Assembly (NCBI RefSeq): GCF_029714305.1
Contig: NZ_CP121647.1
Location: 3,616,501-3,680,500 of the forward strand
Direction: 5' to 3'
Origin: Bradyrhizobium sp. CB3481
GTDB lineage: Bacteria > Pseudomonadota > Alphaproteobacteria > Rhizobiales > Xanthobacteraceae
DNA length: 64,000 nucleotides
Shown here: positions 8,267 through 17,086 of the stretch, in pieces
How the letters are laid out: the number at the start of each line of letters is the position of its first letter
Position numbering within the stretch: the first letter of the stretch is position 1
Notes under the pieces: model-generated
Told to the model about the DNA's origin: nothing
Database searches by the model: none
What the model saw: only the letters and a program-made list of their open reading frames with translations
Program-made: the position numbers and the translations under genes

Positions 8267-9094
8267 ATGCAACCGATGCTGTTTGTCGAAGCCAATGGCG
8301 CAAAGATTCCGGCGATTGGGCTGGGCACTTGGGAGCTGCGCGGCCGCACCTGCGCGCGGATCGTCGAGCAGGCGCTGCGGCTCGGCTATCGCCACATCGA
8401 CACCGCCCAGATGTACGACAACGAGCGCGAGGTCGGCGAGGGCCTGCGCGCCGCCGGCGTCAAGCGCGACCAGGTCTTCATCACCACCAAGGTCTGGCCG
8501 TCGCATTTCGCGCCCCATGATCTGGAACGCTCCGCCAAGGAAAGCCTGGTGCGGCTGCGCTTGACCGAGGTCGATTTGCTGCTGCTGCACTGGCCGAACC
8601 CGCAGGTGCCGCTGGTCGAGACGCTGGGCGGGCTGGCGCGGGTCAAGCGGCAGGGGCTCGCGCGGCATATCGGCGTGTCCAACTTCACGGTCGCCCTGAT
8701 CGAGGAGGCGATTGCCGCGTGTTCCGAACCTCTGGTGTGCGACCAGGTCGAATACCATCCCTATCTCGACCAGACCAAGGTGAAGGACGCCTGCGCCCGT
8801 CACGGCATGGCGGTGGTCGCCTATAATCCGCTTGCCAAGGGCCGTATCAAGAACGACCGCGCGCTTTTGCGGATCGGCGACCGCTATCGCAAGACGGCGG
8901 CACAGATCGGCTTGCGCTGGCTGGTACAGCAGGACGTCGCGGCGATCCCGCGCACGTCCAGGCTCGAGCGGCTTTCCGAAAACATCGAGATCTTCGATTT
9001 CGAGCTGTCGGATGAAGACATGCAGGAGCTTTCCGCCATGGGCAGCTCGAGCGGCCGGCTCACCGATTTCGGCTTTGCGCCGAAATGGGATTGA
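8267..9094 (+). CDS. aldo/keto reductase
   Basis: 275 residues, an NADPH-dependent AKR of the 2,5-diketo-D-gluconate reductase type. The catalytic tetrad is visible: Asp and Tyr in HIDTAQMYDNE, Lys in TTKVWPSHF, and His in LLLHWPNP. The cofactor-binding C-terminal region includes IPRTSRLERLSENIEIFDFEL. Family members reduce aldehydes and ketones in the cytosol; the substrate cannot be read. Starts at 8222, 8249 and 8276 are also in frame. I chose the one giving the usual short N-terminus before LFVEANGAKIPAIGLGTW. Confidence 0.92.
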   Translation: MQPMLFVEANGAKIPAIGLGTWELRGRTCARIVEQALRLGYRHIDTAQMYDNEREVGEGLRAAGVKRDQVFITTKVWPSHFAPHDLERSAKESLVRLRLTEVDLLLLHWPNPQVPLVETLGGLARVKRQGLARHIGVSNFTVALIEEAIAACSEPLVCDQVEYHPYLDQTKVKDACARHGMAVVAYNPLAKGRIKNDRALLRIGDRYRKTAAQIGLRWLVQQDVAAIPRTSRLERLSENIEIFDFELSDEDMQELSAMGSSSGRLTDFGFAPKWD

Positions 9095-9160
9095 GAGGGT
9101 GCGCCGCCCGACGCTATGCTGGCGGATATTTAGGGACTTACCGGACATCGTTGCGATCCG

Positions 9161-9997
9161 ATGGAGCTGCGGCGGATCATATCCTCTGACATCACGGCGT
9201 CGGCGGTTGCGCATGTGTCGCTGCTGACGCTGCTCGTGCTGTTTTCCGAGGTGCATCCGTTCGGCGCGGTGACCGCCGAACAGATCCCGGTCGAGATCGT
9301 GACGCCACAGGACGTTCCCGAGCAGCCGAACCCGCCTGAACAACAGGCGGCCGAGACCAGGCCGGAGTCGCCACCTGATTTCTCGTCGGCTGACAAGCCT
9401 GCCGCGGCATCTCCACCGCCAGCCGCACAGCCTGTACCCGTCACACAACCTGCGCCAGCCGCACGGCCGCAGAAGCAGGCGGCACTCGCCACGCCACCTG
9501 CGCCCCAGCCGGCGCCTCCGCCGCCATCGCAGCCGGCGGCCCCGGCCTACAAGCAGCCCGAGCCGGATGTCTCGATCAAATATCAGGTGCTGCTCGGCCT
9601 GCCGCCCGACCTCTCGCCAATGCCGCTGACATCAGCACAACCCCACAACAAGGGCGACGATGCCTTCGATGGTCCGGCGACCGAGGCCGCCGATCTATCG
9701 AGCAGCGTCGTTGCGGAATTCCGGCGGCATCTGAAGACCTGTTCGAAACTGCCGGCCTCGCTGGACGGCAATGATGATGTCAGGGTCAAGCTGCGCGTCT
9801 TGATGACGCCGGACGGAAGGCTCGCCGCGGACCCGATCCTGATCGAGGCCAGCGCCTCCATGAAGGGACCGCTACTGATGCAGGGCGCGATCCGCGCGTT
9901 GCAGGCGTGCCAACCCTACGGGATGCTGCCGGCGGACCGCTACGGCGAGTGGAAGGTGATCGACCTCAGCTTTACGCCGCAGGATTTCAGCAGCTGA
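9161..9997 (+). CDS. TonB/TolA-like envelope protein
   Basis: 278 residues. A single N-terminal TM helix (about 14-30, SAVAHVSLLTLLVLFSEV) puts the rest in the periplasm. Residues 45-150 are a Pro/Ala/Gln-rich linker typical of TonB and TolA. The C-terminal globular domain (about 180-278) contains VRVKLRVLMTPDGRLAADP and ALQACQPYGMLP, close to TolA/TonB C-terminal domains of alphaproteobacteria. TonB and TolA transmit proton-motive energy to the outer membrane, but no exbBD or tolQR genes are next to it, so the exact partner is open. The SVAHVSLL helix includes a His as in TonB/TolA anchors. Confidence 0.75.
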   Translation: MELRRIISSDITASAVAHVSLLTLLVLFSEVHPFGAVTAEQIPVEIVTPQDVPEQPNPPEQQAAETRPESPPDFSSADKPAAASPPPAAQPVPVTQPAPAARPQKQAALATPPAPQPAPPPPSQPAAPAYKQPEPDVSIKYQVLLGLPPDLSPMPLTSAQPHNKGDDAFDGPATEAADLSSSVVAEFRRHLKTCSKLPASLDGNDDVRVKLRVLMTPDGRLAADPILIEASASMKGPLLMQGAIRALQACQPYGMLPADRYGEWKVIDLSFTPQDFSS

Positions 9998-10004
9998 CGA
10001 GGAT

Positions 10005-10035
10005 CGCAGCCGCCCGGATGCCGGGCGGCCTTGAA
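10005..10035. terminator. hairpin between convergent genes
   Basis: A perfect 9-bp GC stem (GCCGCCCGG at 10009-10017, CCGGGCGGC at 10021-10029) with a 3-nt loop lies between the convergent TonB-like and dioxygenase genes. The following T-tract is weak, so it may be a Rho-aided or bidirectional stop. Confidence 0.5.
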
Positions 10036-10045
10036 CCTTTGTACC

Positions 10046-10858
10046 TCAGCCATCGTGCAGAGCGCGCCGGATCGCCAGTTCGACCGGGGAATAATCGCCG
10101 TCTTTCCGTTCGAGCTGAAAAGGCTCGGCGGGATGCAGCGGCGGCTGCGCCATGAAGCGCGGCGATGATCCGCGATGCGGCTGGGCGGCGTGGATCAGGA
10201 AAGGATGACACAGATAGACCGTGCCTGCTTCGCCGGTCGCCAGCGCTTCCGGATGATCGGCCGACACGTCCTTGAGCATCAGATGCGACATGCCGGCTTC
10301 CCCGGCAGGCCGGAGCAGCCGCGCCATATCGAGGTGCGAACCGACCCTTATCCGCGTCGGTGCATCCGCTTCACGGATGTCGGAAAACAGGAACAGCATC
10401 AGTAGCGCGCGGCCGCGCGAGGTGACGTTCACCCGCCATGAGGAGAAATCGTTCCGCTCATTTGGATCATCCGATGGGCCGGGGAAGCTGAGATCGACGT
10501 GCCAACCGGTGTCACCGGGATCGTCCGCGTGCGGGAAGCGAACAGGAAAACTGCCGAGGTCACCGCGCGGAAGCCAGCGGCCGCGGCCGACCAGCTGGTC
10601 GAAGGCCGCGTGGAGCACGGGCGTGTTGACGGCTTGCCGGAACGGCTCCTGTCCGTAATAGCCGAGCCGCACGACGGGTCGCGTCCATGTCCTGCTGTCG
10701 TAGGGGTCGCATCCCGTGTCGCGCCAGAGGACGGCGCGTCCTTCGTCGGCAAGTCGGCGAGGGAAGGCGTCGTCCAGCCGGACAAATCCGTCTTGGACAA
10801 ATTGGTTGATTTGCGCGTCGCTGAGTGCGCGCGGTCGTGCAGATGTAGTCGTAGGCAT
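10046..10858 (-). CDS. phytanoyl-CoA dioxygenase (PhyH) family protein
   Basis: 270 residues with a PhyH-type double-stranded beta-helix. The Fe(II) facial triad is readable: the HxD pair in GWHVDLSFPG and the distal His in FLIHAAQPHRG. The Arg-containing RGSSPRF probably binds 2-oxoglutarate. These enzymes hydroxylate using Fe(II) and 2-oxoglutarate; substrates range from fatty acyl-CoA to natural products, so the reaction here is unknown. There is no signal peptide. It stands alone and no pathway neighbours help. Confidence 0.88.
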   Translation of the reverse strand: MPTTTSARPRALSDAQINQFVQDGFVRLDDAFPRRLADEGRAVLWRDTGCDPYDSRTWTRPVVRLGYYGQEPFRQAVNTPVLHAAFDQLVGRGRWLPRGDLGSFPVRFPHADDPGDTGWHVDLSFPGPSDDPNERNDFSSWRVNVTSRGRALLMLFLFSDIREADAPTRIRVGSHLDMARLLRPAGEAGMSHLMLKDVSADHPEALATGEAGTVYLCHPFLIHAAQPHRGSSPRFMAQPPLHPAEPFQLERKDGDYSPVELAIRRALHDG

Positions 10859-11242
10859 GAAATCCTCATATCGCCTGGCCAGCCGGTATCACCTCGCATG
10901 GCGAGGCTAGCGGCGGCTCATTTCGGTCCTTGAACGCGCCATTGCATAAAATGGCAGGCGCATCCGTTCGCCCGCCGGAGCGGGGCCAGCCGTTAGCGGC
11001 TGAGGAAAAAGACCGAAGCGAAATTGACGCGGATCATCATCATGGTGACGGGCAATAACATGTACGGCCGGAGGCGGCAATTAAATGGAACCATGACCTA
11101 CAAAGCGGTATGATACGAAATGATGTGGTCCGAGAGCCCTGGCAGGACGTTGCTGGCGGGACGTTGAAAGGCAACCGATCAACAGGGCGGCGAGCCATTA
11201 ACGGGGGCAATCTCGCGGCCCATTCATTGGCGGGAGACGAGC
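10859..11242. other. divergent intergenic region, nothing recognised
   Basis: This 384-bp stretch separates the dioxygenase gene from a small forward-strand ORF. A short inverted repeat (GCCATT...AATGGC near 10940) is present but too small to interpret. I see no RNA gene, repeat family or convincing promoter. Confidence 0.4.
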
Positions 11243-11476
11243 ATGACATTCATATGGCTTGGTGTGCTCCTTGTTCTCGGCGGCGTGTTGCAGATGGCAT
11301 ATCAGCCCATCTGGCGTGGCCGGCTAAGCGGTAGAAGGCGACTTCGCGCCGGGCAACCCGGCGACACCTTGGAACCAGAAAGACCGGCTGGCGGCTTTGG
11401 GTTCAAATCGAATTGGCCCGGCCTTGCACTCGTCGCGCTTGGCGGCGCCTCCCTGCTGGCCGGGGCAGCTATCTGA
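11243..11476 (+). CDS. small membrane protein, hypothetical
   Basis: 77 residues. The hydrophobic N-terminus (FIWLGVLLVLGGVLQMAY) and C-terminus (WPGLALVALGGASLLAGAAI) would form two TM helices around a basic loop (RGRLSGRRRLRAG). The start has GGGAGACGAG 3 bases upstream, a reasonable ribosome-binding site. Two-helix proteins of this type are common and mostly uncharacterised. I do not recognise the family. Confidence 0.6.
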   Translation: MTFIWLGVLLVLGGVLQMAYQPIWRGRLSGRRRLRAGQPGDTLEPERPAGGFGFKSNWPGLALVALGGASLLAGAAI

Positions 11477-11515
11477 ATCCGAACTGATTGCACGAGCAGG
11501 TTCGCTTGAAGCGCT

Positions 11516-12193
11516 CTAGCGGCCCATCGCCCGCCAGGCGTTCGATGCGAACTGTCGCCGCCAGGTAACGATGACGACGAGCGCGGTCGTTACCAGCAGC
11601 ACCCAGGGGCTGACGAACCAGCCGAGATAGCCGAGCGCGAAGAAGAAGGCGCGCTGGCCGCGGTTGAAGTGCCGCCCCGCCGCCTCGAACAGGCGCGTCG
11701 TGCGCATCACATGGCTCTCCGCTTCTGCGGTGTCGCGCTGTGACGAGGGCGGCATCGCGCCGAGCAGGATCGCGACATAGTTGAACAGGCGATACGACCA
11801 GGCGAATTTGAAGAAGGCATAGATGAAGATCAGGATCAGCCCGACGCATTTGATCTCCCACAGCGCCGGCGAGGGGCTGAGATTGACCGGCAGCTCGCGC
11901 AGCACCGCGAGGGCGTCGTTGGTCGCGCGCAAAAGCGCCAGCGCGCCGCCGATCGCGAACAGGCTGGTCGAGGCGAAGAAGGCGGTACCGTTCTGCAGCG
12001 AGGCCATGATCTGCATGTCGACCATGCGCGCCTCGCGATCGAGCATGTTGCGCACCCAGACCTCGCGATAGGCGTTCATCCGCGCCGACAGGCTGTCGCG
12101 GCCGTAGGCCGTGTGCTCGAGCGTAAAGCCGTAGACCAGCCATTCGACGACGAAAAACGCGACGGCGGCGATATCGACCCAATAAGCGGCCAT
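11516..12193 (-). CDS. DUF599 family membrane protein
   Basis: 225 residues from the ATG giving MAAYWVDIAAVAFFVVEWLVYG, the usual DUF599 N-terminus. A longer frame to 12298 starts with 35 non-hydrophobic residues unlike the family. It has four likely TM helices (about 8-25, 73-95, 110-135, 185-210) and the conserved segment RGQRAFFFALGYLGWFVSPWVL. DUF599 proteins are inner-membrane proteins of unknown role. It is convergent with a small membrane protein and divergent from the GST gene, about 105 bp away. Confidence 0.85.
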   Translation of the reverse strand: MAAYWVDIAAVAFFVVEWLVYGFTLEHTAYGRDSLSARMNAYREVWVRNMLDREARMVDMQIMASLQNGTAFFASTSLFAIGGALALLRATNDALAVLRELPVNLSPSPALWEIKCVGLILIFIYAFFKFAWSYRLFNYVAILLGAMPPSSQRDTAEAESHVMRTTRLFEAAGRHFNRGQRAFFFALGYLGWFVSPWVLLVTTALVVIVTWRRQFASNAWRAMGR

Positions 12194-12298
12194 GTGGCGG
12201 CATCTCCGAGGATGGCTTGGCAAGCATCGTGATGTACAGGTTGAACGTGTGCGGTGCACTATGGCAAGATGCGGGTTCCAACAGGATTTCCCCCGCAA

Positions 12299-12955
12299 AT
12301 GTTGAAACTGGTCATCGGCAACAAGAACTATTCGTCATGGTCGATGCGGCCATGGCTGGCGCTGCGCGCCAATGAAATTCCGTTCGAGGAAGTGTTCATT
12401 CCGCTCTACACCAACGACAAGGCCGACAAAGACCGGATCCTGAGCTTTTCGGATTCCGGCAAGGTGCCGGCCCTGATCGATGGCGACGTCACGGTGTGGG
12501 ATTCGCTTTCGATCATCGAGTATCTCGCGGAGAAGTATCCGCAGGCGAAGCTATGGCCGGATGACCCCGCCCGCCGCGCGCATGCGCGCTCGATTTCGGC
12601 GGAAATGCATTCCGGCTTCCTGCCGCTGCGCAACGAATGCGGCATGAACCTGCACCGTCCTGTCGGCGCGATCGATCTGTCGGACGACGCGTGCGCCAAC
12701 GTGGCGCGCGTGCAGGAGATCTGGGCCGACTGCCATCGCCGTTACGGCAAGGACGGGCCCTTCCTGTTCGGTGCGTTCGGCGGGGCGGATGCGATGTTCG
12801 CGCCGGTCGTGCACCGCTTTCGCACCTACGCGATTGAGGTGAGGGGCGAGGCGGGTCACTACTACGATGCGATGATGTCGCTGCCGGCGTTTCAGGAATG
12901 GACCCGCGCCGGTCTCGCCGAAACGCTCGTGATCGAGCGGTTCGAGACGGTCTGA
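12299..12955 (+). CDS. glutathione S-transferase family protein
   Basis: 218 residues starting MLKLVIGNKNYSSWSMRPWLAL; an ATG at 12254 would add 15 residues not seen in the family. The N-terminal thioredoxin-like domain (1-80) carries the catalytic-region Ser in SSWSMRPW and the glutathione-contacting DSLSIIEYLAEKYP. The alpha-helical C-terminal domain follows. It probably conjugates or reduces electrophiles with glutathione in the cytosol; the substrate is unknown. Confidence 0.9.
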   Translation: MLKLVIGNKNYSSWSMRPWLALRANEIPFEEVFIPLYTNDKADKDRILSFSDSGKVPALIDGDVTVWDSLSIIEYLAEKYPQAKLWPDDPARRAHARSISAEMHSGFLPLRNECGMNLHRPVGAIDLSDDACANVARVQEIWADCHRRYGKDGPFLFGAFGGADAMFAPVVHRFRTYAIEVRGEAGHYYDAMMSLPAFQEWTRAGLAETLVIERFETV

Positions 12956-13255
12956 TTTAGGGCAGGGATCTGTGGCTGGGCCGGGAGGGTGACGGCGCCC
13001 GGCGGCCCGCCGCGTTCGGTGAATTCCCGGCCGAGGTGTCCGATATTGGGAAAACCGTCTGGCGGGCCGGGCGCCCGGTTTCCCGGGAACTCTCAAAAAT
13101 TACCGCTTACTGCCCTGAAAAATATGCAGAATTTACCTGCGTGCCATGTCTCGATGCTGCTGGCTTTTGGGCCGGCGGCTGTGCTAGGTTGCCGCAGGGT
13201 TCTCAAGTCGGCCGAAAGCTAGCGGGACCGTGAGCGCGGCCGGCGTTCTTGCGTA
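12956..13255. other. intergenic region, nothing recognised
   Basis: This 300-bp stretch follows the GST gene. An imperfect GC-rich hairpin with arms GGGAAAACCG and CGGTTTCCC near 13046-13085 may help end GST transcription, but it lacks a T-tract. The remainder holds no gene I can support. Confidence 0.4.
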
Positions 13256-13459
13256 ATGGAGAGGGCGTTGAAGCATAAGTACTCCGTTGGAGAGACTGTC
13301 TATTTTACTGCCAGCAATGTTGCCCGTCCGGCCGCCAGCGGCACCTATGAGGTCGTCCGGCTGCTGCCGACCGATGGCGACGACTGCCAGTATCGCATCA
13401 AAAGCTCGACCGAAGCTTTCGAACGGGTCGCCAAGGAAAGCCAGCTCGCGATTTCCTGA
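13256..13459 (+). CDS. conserved small hypothetical protein
   Basis: 67 residues. The pattern KYSVGETVYFTASN, then GTYEVVRLLPTDGDDCQYRIKS, reads as a small SH3-like beta-barrel of the type seen in many short rhizobial proteins. Immediately after the ATG comes GGAGAGG followed by an in-frame TTG at 13268, so the true start could be that TTG. Function unknown; no operon partner is obvious. Confidence 0.7.
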   Translation: MERALKHKYSVGETVYFTASNVARPAASGTYEVVRLLPTDGDDCQYRIKSSTEAFERVAKESQLAIS

Positions 13460-13545
13460 ATCAGTTGTGTGCAAGCCGCCTGCTGACGGAGTTCCATTCT
13501 AAACGCCGTCAAAAGGCCCCGTTCGCAGAACCATTCTGCCGAAAA

Positions 13546-13570
13546 GCGAATGCGAGAAAGACGCATTCGC
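13546..13570. repeat. 9-bp perfect hairpin
   Basis: GCGAATGCG (13546-13554) and CGCATTCGC (13562-13570) form a perfect stem with a 7-nt loop. It lies 41 bp before the next start codon and lacks a T-tract, so it may be an operator, a 5'-UTR structure or a weak stop for the upstream gene. Confidence 0.45.
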
Positions 13571-13610
13571 GTTTCGATTGCGATTGATGCTGCGTTGAGG
13601 GACACCGCGC

Positions 13611-14582
13611 ATGAACTGGGACTGGGCTGTCTCGCTGGATCAGATCTGGCGCTCGTCGAACCTTCCATTGTACCTGACGCTGGCCACGGCCGGATTTGTC
13701 GGGATCGTCGTTCTGATCACCCTGTTGCGCTCGGAGAGGTCCGCGGCCAACGGTGTGCTGGCGCTTGTCACGCTGCTTGCAGTTGGGGTCGCGAGCGCGA
13801 TGACCTTCCGCGGCCTCGGCGCGGCGCCCGTGCCGCAGCAGGCCGAGGTGCGTCCGGTCCAGACGGCGACCGCTCCGTTGCCGCAGCTTTCATGCATCGA
13901 TGAACTCGCCGGCGATGCCGTGCTGGCCGCGTGCGAGAAGGTGCTGTTCGGTTCGGCCGAGTCGGTCGCCGCGGCCGTGGCTTACGCGGCCTCTCAGATC
14001 ACGCTGCTGACTTCGCTGGGTGATGTCGCCACCGCGAACAAGGGGGGCGGCTCCGATCTGGTGGCGCTGCGCCGCGCCGTCGAGCGCGATCGATATGGGT
14101 TGATGGCCTATGTGCTGATGGCGCGCGACCGCTGCACGCCGACGTCCTGCCGTGCGTTTCGCTCGCTGACCGAGACGCGGCAGATCGCCGCCAATATGGA
14201 AGATCGCGTCTACGAAAGCCTGATCATGCGTTATGCGTCCTCCTGGAACGCGCCGGGCCAGAACGGAGCCGGCCTGGTTGCCGCGCTGCCGCCGTCCGCG
14301 CCCACGGGTAAGCCGACCAACGCCGAATTCCCGACCTCGGCCTCCACCCCGCCGGTCAGCATCATGACGCCTGAGCCGCCGGCAAAGCCGTCGCCCGCGG
14401 CAGCCGCTGCGCCGGCGTCGCCGCCCCCGCCGCGTTCGGCCACGGCGGCAACGCCGCCGGCGCCCGCACCATCACCCACGGCCGCAGCCGCCAAGAAACC
14501 GCCGCCGGCGCCGAAGCGGCCTTCCGCTGCACCGGTGCAACTCGCACCGTCGGGGCAGGCCGCGTCTGAAAACGAGCAGTGA
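13611..14582 (+). CDS. membrane protein with Pro/Ala-rich tail, hypothetical
   Basis: 323 residues. Two TM helices (about 20-38 and 48-66) anchor it. A Cys-containing globular part follows (about 90-205: LSCIDELAGDAVLAACEKVLFG and MARDRCTPTSCRAF), whose four or more cysteines suggest a periplasmic disulfide-bonded domain. Residues 215-323 are Pro/Ala-rich and disordered. I do not recognise the family. It lies just upstream of the DUF1489 gene on the same strand, 50 bp apart. Confidence 0.7.
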   Translation: MNWDWAVSLDQIWRSSNLPLYLTLATAGFVGIVVLITLLRSERSAANGVLALVTLLAVGVASAMTFRGLGAAPVPQQAEVRPVQTATAPLPQLSCIDELAGDAVLAACEKVLFGSAESVAAAVAYAASQITLLTSLGDVATANKGGGSDLVALRRAVERDRYGLMAYVLMARDRCTPTSCRAFRSLTETRQIAANMEDRVYESLIMRYASSWNAPGQNGAGLVAALPPSAPTGKPTNAEFPTSASTPPVSIMTPEPPAKPSPAAAAAPASPPPPRSATAATPPAPAPSPTAAAAKKPPPAPKRPSAAPVQLAPSGQAASENEQ

Positions 14583-14632
14583 TCTCCACAGGGAGTGATC
14601 TTTTCAAAGCGCGCACCGCCCGCTAAATCGGC

Positions 14633-15079
14633 ATGATCATGCCGCTTCATCTCATCAAGCTTGCCGTCGGCTGCGAGTCGGTCAAGGAACTCAAAGGCTG
14701 GGTCGCCGACCGCATGGCAACCGCCAAGAAAAAGGGCCTGCCGATCCGTCACGTTCATGTCACCCGGATGACCCCGAAGCGCGACGCGGAAATCCTTGCC
14801 GGCGGTTCGCTCTACTGGGTGATCAAGGGCGAGATCGCCGCGCGTGAAAAGATCGTCGCGATCGAGCCGTTCCGCGACAAGGACGGCATCGGACGCTGCC
14901 GCCTGGTGATGCAGCCCAAGGTGTTCGCCGTCTCGCCGCGGCCGATGCGCCCGTTCCAGGGCTGGCGCTATCTGACGGCGGATGCCGCGCCGCCGGACCT
15001 CACCAAATCCTCCGCTGCCAGCGTGGCGGCGATGCCGGAGCCGATGCGGCGCGAACTGCGCGATCTCGGTCTGCTTTAG
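14633..15079 (+). CDS. DUF1489 family protein
   Basis: 148 residues with the DUF1489 signature: HLIKLAVGCESVKELKGW, GLPIRHVHVTRMTPKR, GSLYWVIKGEIAAREKI and MRPFQGWRYL. The family is nearly confined to alphaproteobacteria and has no assigned function. There is no TM helix or signal peptide. A second in-frame ATG lies two codons in. It is convergent with the next gene, separated by three bases. Confidence 0.9.
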   Translation: MIMPLHLIKLAVGCESVKELKGWVADRMATAKKKGLPIRHVHVTRMTPKRDAEILAGGSLYWVIKGEIAAREKIVAIEPFRDKDGIGRCRLVMQPKVFAVSPRPMRPFQGWRYLTADAAPPDLTKSSAASVAAMPEPMRRELRDLGLL

Positions 15080-15082
15080 CGC

Positions 15083-15841
15083 TTACAGCGCCGTCGATGT
15101 GACGATGTGCAGCCGAAGCCATTCGGACGGCGGCATTTCGGTCGCCCGGTTCGTCTCCGAAATACGGTCGACGATGTCGAGCAGTTCCGGCTCGACCCCC
15201 ATCTCCTTGAGGTAGCGGCGGAACTGATCGCCGAACAGCGCGGTCAGGCCCTGGCGCCGCTCCTCGGAGACGTTGGGCGCCAAGCGATTATGAATCGACA
15301 TGCTGCCCAGGATCATCCTCGTGCCGGCGGGCAGGGTGCGATGTACGCCGCCGGCCAGCGTCAGCACGCAGGCCAGATCGCAGCGCGTGCCCGTCAGCGT
15401 CACCTTGGCCTCAAGCGGCCCGCCCGAGCGCTTGAGCGCGAAGCACTCGGCTTCGCTCTTCCCGTTGCAGGCCACGACGTCGGTCGTGCCCGCTGTCGTG
15501 TCGATGCCGTGGTCGCGCAGGATGCGCCCGAGACTTGCCGCGACGTTGAGGTTGGAATCGCCCCAGGCGTGGATGATCACAGGAAGCTTGCGCCCGGCCT
15601 GGCGGTCGAGGATCGCGATCAGCCGCTTGTGGGTGTCCCATTGCACGGTGCCTTCGGCGGCGATCCATTCGGAGCAGCCTTTGCCACAGGCGCCATCTGC
15701 ACCGTGCGCGACATAAAAGATCATGGCATCGACCGGCGAACCGATGCCGCCGACCGCCGGCCGTCGCGGGTCCTGGGCCTGCGCGGCACCGGCCGCGAGC
15801 AGGCCGATCAGGCTTCCGAGGATCGCAGCGCGTAGCGACAT
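15083..15841 (-). CDS. secreted ClpP-fold-like protein with degenerate active site
   Basis: 252 residues from the ATG (CAT at 15839-15841) that begins a signal peptide (MSLRAAILGSLIGLLAAGAAQA); a longer frame to 15907 would hide it. The body has the pattern of periplasmic ClpP/crotonase-like proteins: CSEWIAAEGTV, then LPVIIHAWGDSNLNVAASLGRILRDHGI, then RCDLACVLTLAGGVHRTLPAGTRM. In active relatives the last motif usually reads CxSAC with the nucleophilic Ser. Here Leu-Ala-Cys replaces Ser-Ala-Cys, and the usual PGG before the helix is WGD. So it is probably a non-catalytic relative. The family call is by pattern only. Confidence 0.65.
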   Translation of the reverse strand: MSLRAAILGSLIGLLAAGAAQAQDPRRPAVGGIGSPVDAMIFYVAHGADGACGKGCSEWIAAEGTVQWDTHKRLIAILDRQAGRKLPVIIHAWGDSNLNVAASLGRILRDHGIDTTAGTTDVVACNGKSEAECFALKRSGGPLEAKVTLTGTRCDLACVLTLAGGVHRTLPAGTRMILGSMSIHNRLAPNVSEERRQGLTALFGDQFRRYLKEMGVEPELLDIVDRISETNRATEMPPSEWLRLHIVTSTAL

Positions 15842-15921
15842 GGGGCGCTCCTGCAGCCGGTAAGTCCTTTGTGACGGGATTTTCGATCCCGCGACGGCAG
15901 CGCGCAAGCAGCCCCGGCGGC

Positions 15922-16773
15922 TTACACGCCGATGTTATCGATCAGGCGGGTGGCGCCGAGTTTCGCCGCAACGAGGAGCCGCACCGGCCCGTCCTTCATC
16001 GACGCGATCGGGGCCAGCGTCGCCGCGTGGCGGGCTTCGAAATAGTCCAGCGCGAAACCGGCGGCGGTGATCTCTTCGCGGCCGGCGGCCATCGCGGCCT
16101 CGAAGTCGCCGCCAGCCTTCAGCCGTTTGGCGGTTTCCTTCATGGTCCGGTAGAGCGTCGGCGCAACCTGCCGCTCCTCGGCCGACAGGTAGACGTTGCG
16201 CGAGGACATCGCGAGCCCGTCGCGCTCGCGCACGGTGCGCGAGCCGATCACCTTCACGCCGAGGTCGAGGTCGCCGGCCATCTGGGTCACGACCCGCAAT
16301 TGCTGAAAGTCCTTCTCGCCGAAGATCGCAACGTCCGGCCGGACCTGCGTGAACAGCTTGCCGACCACGGTGGCGACGCCGCCGAAGAAATGCGGCCGGA
16401 AACGATCCTCCAGCCCGACGGTGGCCGGACCTTCCGGCACGATCCGGGTGGCGAAGCCGTCCGGGTACATCGCCTTGACGTCCGGATTCCAGATCAGGTC
16501 GGTTTTCTCCTCCGTGAGCCGGGCGAGGTCGGCCTTCCAGGTGCGTGGGTATGAGCCGAAATCCTCCGTGGGCGCGAACTGCGTCGGGTTGATGAAGATC
16601 GAGACGACGACTTTCTGCGCGCGCTGCTTGGCGAGCCGCACCAGCGACACATGCCCGTCATGGAGCGCACCCATGGTCGGCACCAGTGCGACGGCGGCCT
16701 TTCGGGCGCGCAAGGCCTCGACGGCACGGCGCAATGCGGGAACGGTACGGACGACCATAGGACTTCGCGACAT
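15922..16773 (-). CDS. panC: pantoate--beta-alanine ligase
   Basis: 283 residues. PanC joins pantoate and beta-alanine with ATP to make pantothenate, the CoA precursor, in the cytosol. Diagnostic motifs are [18 protein letters not shown] (HxGH ATP-binding motif, about residues 32-49), [18 protein letters not shown] and the KMSKS-like [13 protein letters not shown]. Length is normal. panB is not adjacent. It is divergent from mipZ across a 313-bp gap. The ATG is preceded by AGAGATCC, a modest ribosome-binding site. Confidence 0.96.
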   Translation of the reverse strand: MSRSPMVVRTVPALRRAVEALRARKAAVALVPTMGALHDGHVSLVRLAKQRAQKVVVSIFINPTQFAPTEDFGSYPRTWKADLARLTEEKTDLIWNPDVKAMYPDGFATRIVPEGPATVGLEDRFRPHFFGGVATVVGKLFTQVRPDVAIFGEKDFQQLRVVTQMAGDLDLGVKVIGSRTVRERDGLAMSSRNVYLSAEERQVAPTLYRTMKETAKRLKAGGDFEAAMAAGREEITAAGFALDYFEARHAATLAPIASMKDGPVRLLVAAKLGATRLIDNIGV

Positions 16774-17086
16774 CTGGCTTGGATCTCTCGCAGCGTGTGA
16801 CGGGGTGAGGGGGCGGGGGCCCCGATCGGTTCGGCGGGTGCGCCGACCTTATAAGGCCGGCGCATTGCCGCCAAGGTTGCGCTGAGATGGCAAGCCTGAG
16901 GCGGCAGAGCGCCAAGATAGGCACACGTCCCAACCGCTGTTGGTGGCCGGTCACTGCGACGGAACGAAAACCGCACCATCGGGATTCATGATTAAGACAC
17001 ACCACGCGCGAATTGAATGCGTCGCCACGCATTTCACTTGACGGGCAGTCGCGCGTGATTTGAAGATATCGTGCGGGGGTTGAGTC
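16774..17086. other. panC-mipZ divergent intergenic region with nested inverted repeats
   Basis: This 313-bp region should hold both promoters. Near the mipZ side, CACGCGCGA (17003-17011) pairs with TCGCGCGTG (17049-17057), enclosing AATGCGT (17016-17022) paired with ACGCATT (17027-17033) around a 4-nt loop. It could be an operator or a 5'-UTR structure. mipZ has GGGGG 7 bases before its ATG. Confidence 0.5.

Noticed and set aside
8165-9448. Open reverse-strand frame of 427 codons over the aldo/keto reductase
   Set aside because: The forward-strand gene has clear catalytic motifs; the antisense frame is a high-GC shadow without family features.
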